Of a DNA stretch of 64,000 nucleotides, positions 8,701 to 16,822 are shown piece after piece. Origin of the DNA: Pseudomonas cremoricolorata (GTDB lineage Bacteria; Pseudomonadota; Gammaproteobacteria; Pseudomonadales; Pseudomonadaceae); the NCBI RefSeq assembly GCF_000759535.1, contig NZ_CP009455.1, forward strand, positions 2,046,001 to 2,110,000. The letters are read 5' to 3'. The notes under the pieces are model-generated. The model was not told the DNA's origin, made no database searches, and saw only the letters and a list, made by a program, of their open reading frames with translations. Position 1 is the first letter of the stretch. Each line of letters starts with the position of its first letter. Position numbers and translations under genes: made by a program.

Positions 8701-9541
8701 GGCGACGCCGCAGGTTGAACAGCGCCAGCACCGGCAGCGAGGCGCACAACAGCACCAGCAGGCATTTGCCGATCAGTGCCGGTAGCAGTTGGTTGCGCGC
8801 CTGCGCAGCGTCGAACAGCCCACGCAGCTGCCAGTTGCTGTTGTCGAGAAAACTCAGCAGCACGCTGTCGAGCTGCGTGCTGTCTTCGATCGCCGCATGC
8901 TGGGCCAGCACCTCGGCGCTGCGGCTGTTCTCCAGCAGCCACAGTGGATGGCTGGGGCCGTCCAGGCGCTGAGTGAGGCTGTACAGGTACTCGCTGGACA
9001 GGCGCAGCAGCCAGTGCCCTGCGCTGGCGCCGTACTCGCCCTGCGCGCCGCGTGGCAGCAGCAGGTAGACGCCTGAGCCATCGCCGGCGTTACTGTAGAA
9101 AAACGCCCGGTGCCCGCCCAGACCGAGCAGTTCGTCTATCACGCTGCGCGCTGGGCCCATGCCTTGACTGTCGGCCTGGAGTTGGCCCGCGGCGTCCAGC
9201 CAGGCCACGTCCTGCAGTGCCGGCAGGCGCCCCTGAAGCTGCAGGAACGCGCTGTCGACGGCGCTGCCGACAGGGACGTCGATATAGGGCTGCAACAGGG
9301 TCAGGGCTTGCTGGGCACGCAACGCCAGGTTCAGTTCCAGGTGATCGGCCAGTTCGGCACTGGCGCCCAGGCTTTGCTCGCGCTGCTCCAGCTGGGTGGC
9401 GCGAAACTGCGCGAACAATTGCCAGACGAGCAGGCCCAGCAGCACCAGCACGAGCAGCGCCAGCGCGGCCTTGAGCGAACCACCCAGCGCCTTGGCCGGG
9501 GCCACTGGGAGCTGAACTGAAGGTGAGGTGAAGTCGGTCAC
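5714..9541 (-). CDS. Membrane-bound PAS-GGDEF-EAL cyclic-di-GMP enzyme
   Basis: A protein of about 1275 residues. One helix (about residues 20-45), a periplasmic sensor region and a second helix (about 253-276) are followed by several PAS/PAC domains (about 290-820), a GGDEF domain and an EAL domain. The GGDEF motif is intact (RMGGDEF), and so are EALLRWRHP and DDFGTGYSSLNYLKQFP, so both cyclase and phosphodiesterase sites look usable. The product-inhibition I-site (RxxD) before GGDEF is H-D-D-D and lacks the arginine. The start chosen is GTG 9541, after GCAGGATGAGCGC; an ATG at 9676 gives 45 more residues but lies in sequence that looks non-coding and has no ribosome site. The gene stands alone, divergent from 9789. 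The net direction of c-di-GMP turnover is unknown. Confidence 0.93.
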   Translation of the reverse strand: MTDFTSPSVQLPVAPAKALGGSLKAALALLVLVLLGLLVWQLFAQFRATQLEQREQSLGASAELADHLELNLALRAQQALTLLQPYIDVPVGSAVDSAFLQLQGRLPALQDVAWLDAAGQLQADSQGMGPARSVIDELLGLGGHRAFFYSNAGDGSGVYLLLPRGAQGEYGASAGHWLLRLSSEYLYSLTQRLDGPSHPLWLLENSRSAEVLAQHAAIEDSTQLDSVLLSFLDNSNWQLRGLFDAAQARNQLLPALIGKCLLVLLCASLPVLALFNLRRRQRTLQEERRRYHDIFEGTGVALCVLDLSSLPGQLERHHLSNRAGLRHSLALDPNLRRALLQQLKITETNQVARQLLEVECNEHAWQRLIEGSGDGRDSVGMQLIDAVLGRRQQLELEVRLPTSQGGDLHLWLMVRLPEPRDYRAVILSISDITSRKQVELSALERESFWSDVVRTVPDQLYVQDVLSQQMIFSNRHLGQTLGYSRAELAQMGDRFWEMLMHPDDAQRYRAQRWHLRRHDDQPLHYHARFRHQDDSWRCYDIREQVLARDTAGQVTRIIGVGKDVTVQIEASESLRDSEQRYRMLAESISDVIFSTDSQLKLNYVSPSVKVVLGYEVEWIFSNGWQSTIANPAQLSGVLKLVEQVTSALGDPERLARLHSDLPTQLFVFDCLRADGRKIPIELRVVLVWDEHGGFEGILGVGRDISQQRRAEKDLRMAATVFEHSTSAILITDPAGYIVQANEAFSRVSGHAVSDVLDQLPGMLVVDNQQEAHLRYVLKQLHQRGSWEGEVWLKRRSGEHYPAWVGITAVVDDEGDLASYVCFFTDISERKASEQRIHRLAYYDALTHLPNRTLFQDRLYTALQQAQRNTSWVVLMFLDLDRFKPINDSLGHAAGDRMLKDMAERLLACVHDDDTVARMGGDEFTLLLQPRPSREASLTRAIHVAENILASLVRPFVLENREFFVTASIGIALSPQDGSELSQLMKNADTAMYHAKERGKNNFQFYQADMNASALERLELESDLRHALEQKEFVLYYQPQFSGDGKRLTGAEALLRWRHPRRGLVPPGEFIPVLEELGLVVEVGDWVLREACRQLQIWREARVRVPKVAVNLSARQFSDGQLGTRIAGILQETGLSPGCLELELTESILMREVDEAMQMLASLKQLGLSIAVDDFGTGYSSLNYLKQFPIDVLKIDRTFVDGLPCGEQDAQIARAIIAMAHSLNLTVIAEGVETHEQLEFLREHDCDEVQGYLFGRPMSAHQFEAQFSNEALFMLE

Positions 9542-9788
9542 GCGCTCATCCTGCGAAAGGGCTGGCGATGGCAGGGAAACGCCTGTTGGGCTGGGCCGCA
9601 GGCTCGACAAAAGCTGGCGCACTATAAGACTGCGCACTAAGCCTAGACTAGCCTGCTGCAAAACAGGGCGACGCATTATGGCAAAGTGCCAGAGTTCTGT
9701 CCTGTCCGGCCCGTCGGGTCGGCAGTGAACGATGGGGTGTGCGAGAATGCCGGCCGTCTCAATGCATGTGTTCCTGGAGAAGCCTGTT

Positions 9789-10172
9789 TTGGTTACCCAC
9801 TATTCCCCCAATGGCCTGGAGGCCGCCTGCGGGCGGCGCGCCCAGACGCTGGTCAGCACTGCCGTGAGCGACGAGGTGTCGTGCAAGTCGTGCCAGCGCT
9901 CGCTGCTCAAGCCGGCTGCCACCACCGTGGCCAGGACGCCCTCGCTGGCCGAGCTGCGCCAGCAGGCCAGAGCGGCCAAGGCCATTACCGCCCCGCTCGC
10001 GGTTGCGCGTTCCGACGCGCCGGCCAGCCACGCACCGCGTGCTGCCGTGCAGCCCGCCAGCGCCAGCGTGGCTCCGGCCTTCAGCGTCAAGGCGGCCTGG
10101 GCCGCGCAACTGGCCGAGCAAGGCGGCGGCAACCGGGCCCCGCGTGGCACCCGGCGCAAAAGCCGGGGCTGA
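9789..10172 (+). CDS. Small conserved protein with Cys/His zinc-ribbon-like N-terminus, function unknown
   Basis: About 127 residues from a TTG start at 9789, preceded by GGAGA at 9776-9780 with 9-base spacing; an ATG at 9762 is in frame but has no ribosome site. The N-terminal 45 residues hold one His and three Cys (VTHYSPNG...ACGRR...VSCKSCQR), a pattern that could bind zinc. The rest is Ala/Arg/Ser rich and probably disordered, ending GTRRKSRG. The same position beside ettA is occupied by a hypothetical gene in P. putida. I do not recognise a function; nucleic-acid binding would fit the basic tail but is a guess. Confidence 0.7.
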   Translation: MVTHYSPNGLEAACGRRAQTLVSTAVSDEVSCKSCQRSLLKPAATTVARTPSLAELRQQARAAKAITAPLAVARSDAPASHAPRAAVQPASASVAPAFSVKAAWAAQLAEQGGGNRAPRGTRRKSRG

Positions 10173-10333
10173 ACCGCGCCGCCGGCGCTGTCCGGCTTCG
10201 TCGGGCCATCTGTGCAAGGTCACGACTTGGCGTAGAATGGCCCGCTTCGTTCCACGACATCTATTTCATTCCGGGACCAGGCCCTGCCTGCGCGCCCGTC
10301 GATGTCCTTACCTATCAGAGAGAGGGCTTGGTC

Positions 10334-12001
10334 TTGGCTCAATACGTCTACACCATGCATCGGCTGAGCAAAGTCGTGCCGCCGAAGCGCGAAATCCTCA
10401 AGAACATTTCGTTGTCGTTCTTCCCCGGCGCCAAGATCGGCGTGCTGGGCCTGAACGGCGCCGGTAAATCGACCCTGCTGCGGATCATGGCCGGGGTCGA
10501 CAAGGAGTTCGACGGCGAAGCCCGTCCGATGCCCGACATCAATGTTGGCTACCTGCCCCAGGAGCCGCAGCTCGACCCGAGCAAGACCGTGCGTGAAGTG
10601 GTCGAAGAGGCGGTCAGCGTGATCAAGGACGCCCAGGCGCGTCTGGACGAAGTCTACGCAGCCTACGCCGAGCCGGACGCCGACTTCGACAAACTGGCCG
10701 CCGAACAGGCCAAGCTCGAAGCCATTCTGCAGGCGGCCGACGGCCACAACCTCGAACGCCAGCTGGACGTCGCCGCCGACGCCCTGCGCCTGCCGGCCTG
10801 GGAGGCGAAAATCGAACACCTCTCCGGTGGCGAGAAGCGCCGTGTGGCGCTGTGCCGTCTGCTGCTGTCGGCCCCCGACATGCTGCTGCTCGACGAACCG
10901 ACCAACCACCTGGACGCCGACTCGGTGGCCTGGCTCGAGCGCTTCCTGCACGACTTCCCCGGCACCGTGGTGGCGATTACCCACGACCGTTACTTCCTCG
11001 ACAACGTCGCCGGCTGGATTCTCGAGCTCGACCGTGGCGCCGGCATTCCCTACGAGGGCAACTACTCGGGTTGGCTGGAAGCCAAGTCCGACCGTCTGGC
11101 CCAGGAATCCAAGCAGCAAAGCGCCCATGAAAAGGCCATGAAGGAAGAACTGGAGTGGGTGCGCAAAGGTGCCAAGGCTCGTCAGTCCAAGTCCAAGGCA
11201 CGTCTGCAACGCTTCGAGGAAATGCAGTCGCAGGAATTCCAGAAGCGCAGCGAAACCAACGAGATCTACATCCCTGCTGGCCAGCGCCTGGGCGACAAGG
11301 TCATCGAGTTCAAGAACGTCAGCAAGGGCTATGGCGACCGCGTACTGATCGACAACCTGTCGTTCAGCATGCCCAAGGGCGCCATCGTCGGCGTGATCGG
11401 TGGTAACGGCGCCGGTAAATCCACGCTGTTCCGCATGCTCATGGGCAAGGAACAGCCGGACTCGGGCAGCATCGAGATTGGTGAAACCGTGCAACTGGCG
11501 TGTGTCGACCAGAGCCGTGAAGACCTCGACGGCAGCAAGACGGTGTTCCAGCAGGTGTCCGACGGTTCCGACCAGATCCGCATCGGCAACTATGAAATTC
11601 CGTCGCGCACCTACGTCGGGCGCTTCAACTTCAAGGGCGGCGACCAGCAAAAGTTCGTCAAGGACCTGTCCGGTGGTGAGCGCGGCCGTCTGCACCTGGC
11701 GCTGACCTTGAAAGAGGGCGGCAACGTGCTGCTGCTCGACGAACCGTCCAACGACCTCGACGTGGAAACCCTGCGTTCGCTGGAAGAAGCGTTGCTCGAC
11801 TTCCCTGGCGCTGCCATCGTGATTTCCCACGATCGGTGGTTCCTTGACCGTGTGGCCACGCACATCCTGGCCTACGAAGACGATTCCAACGTGGTGTTCT
11901 TCGAAGGCAACTACACCGAGTACGAAGCCGATCGCAAGAAACGCCTGGGCGACGCGGCAGCCCAGCCGCATCGCGTGCGTCACAAGAAGCTGGCCCAGTA
12001 A
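10334..12001 (+). CDS. ettA: Energy-dependent translational throttle protein EttA (ABC-F ATPase)
   Basis: A 555-residue soluble ABC-F protein that binds the ribosomal E site and gates the first steps of elongation according to the ATP/ADP ratio. Two ABC domains are joined by a charged linker. Walker A motifs are GLNGAGKST and GGNGAGKST, signatures LSGGEKRR and LSGGERGR, Walker B LLLDEPTNHLD and LLLDEPSNDLD. The start is TTG at 10334 (then AQYVYTMHRLSKVVPP, the normal EttA N-terminus), after the purine-rich AGAGAGAGGG. The frame extends much further upstream, but that part overlaps the preceding gene and is not coding. A weak promoter (CTGTGC, 17 bases, TAGAAT at 10233-10238) lies upstream, and a strong terminator follows at 12020. 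Confidence 0.97.
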   Translation: MAQYVYTMHRLSKVVPPKREILKNISLSFFPGAKIGVLGLNGAGKSTLLRIMAGVDKEFDGEARPMPDINVGYLPQEPQLDPSKTVREVVEEAVSVIKDAQARLDEVYAAYAEPDADFDKLAAEQAKLEAILQAADGHNLERQLDVAADALRLPAWEAKIEHLSGGEKRRVALCRLLLSAPDMLLLDEPTNHLDADSVAWLERFLHDFPGTVVAITHDRYFLDNVAGWILELDRGAGIPYEGNYSGWLEAKSDRLAQESKQQSAHEKAMKEELEWVRKGAKARQSKSKARLQRFEEMQSQEFQKRSETNEIYIPAGQRLGDKVIEFKNVSKGYGDRVLIDNLSFSMPKGAIVGVIGGNGAGKSTLFRMLMGKEQPDSGSIEIGETVQLACVDQSREDLDGSKTVFQQVSDGSDQIRIGNYEIPSRTYVGRFNFKGGDQQKFVKDLSGGERGRLHLALTLKEGGNVLLLDEPSNDLDVETLRSLEEALLDFPGAAIVISHDRWFLDRVATHILAYEDDSNVVFFEGNYTEYEADRKKRLGDAAAQPHRVRHKKLAQ

Positions 12002-12019
12002 TTAGCCGGCGGTTGCACG

Positions 12020-12049
12020 AAAATGGGGCCATGATCGGCCCCATTTTTG
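12020..12049 (+). terminator. Rho-independent terminator after ettA
   Basis: An 11-bp perfect stem AAAATGGGGCC / GGCCCCATTTT with loop ATGATC is followed by TTG. It lies 18 bases after the ettA stop. Confidence 0.9.
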
Positions 12050-12131
12050 TGCTTGGCTTATTGGACCATAATCCGATCCGGCGGGGAATCAGGGGCTCAG
12101 AGCAGATCGAATTTTGTATACATTTATATAA

Positions 12132-13583
<1,452 letters not shown>

Positions 13584-13589
13584 GCCGCA

Positions 13590-14081
13590 CTACCTGCCGA
13601 TCTCGAGCACTTCGATCGACAGATCACCCGCCGGTCGCTTCCAGATCACTTCATCTCCTGGCGCCGCGCCAAGCAGGGCGCGGCCCAGGGGTGAGCCCCA
13701 GTTGATCAGCCCGCGGCCGGCATCGGCTTCATCTTCGCCGACCAGTCGCACCACCTGCTGCTGGTCATGCTCATCGACGAAAGTCACCTGGCTGCCGATC
13801 TGCACCGTGTCACCGGAGGTCGCGGCAGGCACCACCTGGGCGCTCAACACTCGCGCATTGAAATAGCGCAAATCCCGCTCGTTGTCGGCCAGGCGCTGTT
13901 TGTCAGCGCGCTCGCCCTGCGCCTGCAATTGAGCGTGTTCGCTGTTCAAGGTCGCGACCCGCGCCTGCAACTGTGCCAGGCCATTGGCGGTGACGTAGTT
14001 GGGCTGGTCGCTGACACGCCGCTCGACCGGCTGGCTGGCCTGGGCGGCGGCGTGGTCTTCGTTGACGAATGCTCGGCTCAT
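13590..14081 (-). CDS. GreA/GreB family transcription factor with atypical coiled-coil tip
   Basis: A 163-residue protein with the Gre plan: an N-terminal helical hairpin (about residues 28-80) and a C-terminal FKBP-like domain (about 85-163, with INWGSPLGRALLGAAPGDEV). Gre factors enter the RNA polymerase secondary channel and trigger RNA cleavage. The hairpin tip normally reads GD-x-x-ENAEY, with the two catalytic acids; here it reads QGERADKQRLADNE, so the usual acidic pair is not present as such. The start follows AGGAGG exactly. A Gre-like gene next to gdhA is also known in P. putida. Cleavage stimulation should not be assumed; a Rnk- or Gfh-like modulator is an alternative. Confidence 0.8.
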   Translation of the reverse strand: MSRAFVNEDHAAAQASQPVERRVSDQPNYVTANGLAQLQARVATLNSEHAQLQAQGERADKQRLADNERDLRYFNARVLSAQVVPAATSGDTVQIGSQVTFVDEHDQQQVVRLVGEDEADAGRGLINWGSPLGRALLGAAPGDEVIWKRPAGDLSIEVLEIGR

Positions 14082-14163
14082 CGATGGCCTCCTGTAGAGA
14101 GAAGACCATGCTCGCAGAGCGAGGGTTTCGCCGAATGTCCGTAAGCGACGCGGACACGGCCTT

Positions 14164-16017
14164 TCAGTAGTGATACCACTTCATTTCCAGCATGACCTCG
14201 TTCTGCGCCGAGGTCAGGTGACTGAACTCACGCTTGGCGCTCAGGCGCAGGCCCAGGTTGCGCGACAGCTCCCACTGCTGGTTGAGGCTCAGGCTGCGCC
14301 GTACCTCGCCATTGGTGAAGAAATCACCCTTGGCCTCAAGGCTCAGGTTGCCCAGCCCGTTGCGCCACAGCACGCCGGTGTTGAAACCGGCAGCGGGGGA
14401 GATGAACTCGGCGAAGTCATTGTGGTGTTCGACCCGCGCCGTTCCCAGGGCAAAACCCAGCACCTCGTCGGCCAGTTGCCAGGTACCACCGGCACCGCCA
14501 TTGACGTGGCTGACCAGCACCTCATCGCCATGCTTGCCCGGCACCCGCTCGAGGCCACCGGCCACTTGCCACGACCACGGTTGCAGCAGGGCGTTGCGCG
14601 GGGTCAGTGAGCGGATGGTGGCCAGGTCGAGGCGCTGCACCTGCCAGTCATTACCTTCGTACTGGCGCAGCTTGAGCTGGAGGATTTCGATCTGCGCGCC
14701 CAGCGGGAAGCCATAGGCGTTGTCGTTGAGGTCGTGGTAGGCCATGCGCAGGCCATATTCGGCGTAGGCGCGGTCATCACGGGTGCCGACGCCCAGTTGC
14801 CAGGTACGCGACTCATGGCCTTCTTCCGGCAGGCCGGGTTTTTCGATCTGCAAGGGCGGCGGCGGATTACGGTTGATCGCCCGCAACAGTTCGAAACTGC
14901 GAGTGGCTTGCGCCGGATCACGCTCCTGGCCATTGGCGCGGTAGCGCTCCAGCCGGTAGGCGGCGTCCTGCACCAGCGCCTGGCGCTCGCGCGGCAGGGC
15001 GGTGAAGCCTGGACTGTGCAATTGCGCGGTGTCGGCACTGAGCGCCAGCACCTGCTGCTGTTCCTCGGCATCCAGCGGTTCTGCCCGGGCCAACAGTTCG
15101 CGCTCGCGGGACGGACGGTAGCGGGTGTCGGCGACCAGGCCCGACTGCTTGACCGCCTTGACCGTATCGGTGGGAATCGCGGTCAGGGGGAATTGTGAGG
15201 TCAGGTCGAGGGACGGACGTGCCACCTGCAGCAGTTCGAGCAGGCGATACGAGCAGTTTTCGTCGAAGAAGAAGTAGTCGAACTGCACCTGCTTGAGTTC
15301 CCAGACGTGCTCGACCATGCGCCCGGTTTCTTCCGGCGTCAGGTTCAGCTGGTATTCCCACAGGTCGCGGTTCTCCAGGCTGCGGTATTCAGAGAGCTTG
15401 TCCTGGTAAGGCATCAGCGCGAACAGGCCGGGGTAGCCGCCGGCCAGGCCTTTCCAGGCGTACAGAATGCTGTTGTCACTGCCTTCGATGTACGCGCCGA
15501 AGTTGATCGCGTAGCTCAGCAGCGAGGTTTCGTTGCTGTGGGTATCGGCTTTGTCGATACGCAGCAAGGTGTGGCCGAACATCGACGACGGGCTGTTCAG
15601 GTAGGCCGCCGGGAAGATCAGCGCTGCGCTGTGCGGTGCGACATCGGCATACCATTCGCGGTATTCGCTGCAGTCCGGGCGCGGCAGATCGGTCAGGGTC
15701 AGTTGCTCGCGCAGCCAGCGCGTACGCGCTGGGAATACACACTGCGCATGTTGGTTGCCCAGGCTGGAGGGGGCATACAGCGCCGCGACGGTCGCTTGCA
15801 GCTCTTGCGCGGGATGATGCGCGCCGTCGTCAGCGAGGAAGAATTTGCGGTCGTCGACATAGCTGCGCCAACCGCCCAGCTTGCCTTTTTCGTAATGCCC
15901 CAGGGCGATCCAGTACGGCAGGTCAGCCAGCTGCTGCGCGCGGGCCGAATCGAGGTGGGGTGCGGCATGCAGCGGTGCGCTGACGCTGAGCGCCAGCAGG
16001 GAAAGGCGTTTGAGCAT
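14164..16017 (-). CDS. DUF4105 domain envelope protein
   Basis: About 617 residues with an N-terminal signal peptide (LLALSVSAPLHAAPHLDSA). A large central region (about 20-330) carries the DUF4105 signature (SSMFGHTLLRIDK; FFFDENCSYRLLELL), in which His and Cys resemble the NlpC/P60-like or LapG-like papain folds. The last 200 residues alternate polar and hydrophobic residues and end in WYHY, like an outer-membrane beta-barrel. The ATG at 16017 was chosen; a TTG at 16026 is also possible and neither has a good ribosome site. It lies downstream of the DUF3015 gene on the same strand. Function unknown. Confidence 0.75.
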   Translation of the reverse strand: MLKRLSLLALSVSAPLHAAPHLDSARAQQLADLPYWIALGHYEKGKLGGWRSYVDDRKFFLADDGAHHPAQELQATVAALYAPSSLGNQHAQCVFPARTRWLREQLTLTDLPRPDCSEYREWYADVAPHSAALIFPAAYLNSPSSMFGHTLLRIDKADTHSNETSLLSYAINFGAYIEGSDNSILYAWKGLAGGYPGLFALMPYQDKLSEYRSLENRDLWEYQLNLTPEETGRMVEHVWELKQVQFDYFFFDENCSYRLLELLQVARPSLDLTSQFPLTAIPTDTVKAVKQSGLVADTRYRPSRERELLARAEPLDAEEQQQVLALSADTAQLHSPGFTALPRERQALVQDAAYRLERYRANGQERDPAQATRSFELLRAINRNPPPPLQIEKPGLPEEGHESRTWQLGVGTRDDRAYAEYGLRMAYHDLNDNAYGFPLGAQIEILQLKLRQYEGNDWQVQRLDLATIRSLTPRNALLQPWSWQVAGGLERVPGKHGDEVLVSHVNGGAGGTWQLADEVLGFALGTARVEHHNDFAEFISPAAGFNTGVLWRNGLGNLSLEAKGDFFTNGEVRRSLSLNQQWELSRNLGLRLSAKREFSHLTSAQNEVMLEMKWYHY

Positions 16018-16058
16018 GTCGGGCAACTAGGTCAGGAGGAGGCCGATAGGATGCACCG

Positions 16059-16085
16059 AACCCGCCCTGTTGTGCAGGGCGGGTT
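16059..16085 (-). terminator. Hairpin between DUF3015 and DUF4105 genes
   Basis: An 11-bp perfect stem AACCCGCCCTG / CAGGGCGGGTT with a 5-base loop lies just after the stop of the DUF3015 gene (minus strand). No clear T-run follows, so termination may be partial. Confidence 0.65.
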
Positions 16086-16093
16086 GGCAGGAC

Positions 16094-16582
16094 TCAAGCC
16101 TCGGTGGCGTACTTGGCCAGTTGCGGGTCGGTCTTGAGGACCGCGAGGGTGTTGGTGTGCACGGTCTCGGCGTTGACGTCCGCGCTGTTGAAGATCTGCT
16201 GGAAGTGCTCGTGAGTGACGGAGGCGAAGCGCGCACGATCTTCAGGCGCCACACCCATGACCACGGCGTAGGTGGTCAGGGCTTCGCCCTGGCCTTGCGC
16301 CATGTCTTCGGACAGCTCGTTCATCATGCCATTCATGGCAAGCCAGGATTTGCCGCCGTAGGTCAGCGAAGCCTTGGTCGAGCAACCATTGGTGCCCGAG
16401 GTCATGCCGAAGGTGGCGTTACCCGAAGTGCCGTTGGTGGTTGAAGCCAGGAAATGGGCCGGAGTACCGCGCTGGCCCTCGAACAGCATGTTGCCCCAAC
16501 CGCAGTTCGGGCCGCCTGGCGCTTCGGCCATGGCGTTGATCGAAACTGCGGCGAACAGGGTACCCAGAAGAATCCGTTTCAT
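16094..16582 (-). CDS. DUF3015 family exported protein
   Basis: A 162-residue protein with a signal peptide ending SINAMAEA and the DUF3015 pattern: GPNCGWGNMLFEG near the mature N-terminus, a conserved Cys (TNGCSTKASLTYG) and a helical C-terminal half. The start at 16582 follows AAAGAGAACAATGCT. The antisense of the Lon-like gene is open in the same frame upstream, but that is a shadow. Probably periplasmic; no activity is known for the family. Confidence 0.82.
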   Translation of the reverse strand: MKRILLGTLFAAVSINAMAEAPGGPNCGWGNMLFEGQRGTPAHFLASTTNGTSGNATFGMTSGTNGCSTKASLTYGGKSWLAMNGMMNELSEDMAQGQGEALTTYAVVMGVAPEDRARFASVTHEHFQQIFNSADVNAETVHTNTLAVLKTDPQLAKYATEA

Positions 16583-16822
16583 AGCATTGTTCTCTTTTTC
16601 GTAGACGTTCCAATGGTCAGGGTCTGGCAGCGAGATGCCAGTTCGGGAAGTCTTTCTACTCCTCCCGCGCAATTTGGAGTCTAGGCCGGTTGCAAAGGTT
16701 GCGTGGCTTATCGCTAAAAATTTGCGCGTGTGCGACTGCGACATAAAGTCCGAGCGAGCCTTGCCAGTCGTGCGCAGGCAGCGCCAGAATGCCAGCACTG
16801 CCCGCCGAACTAAGGAAACCCA

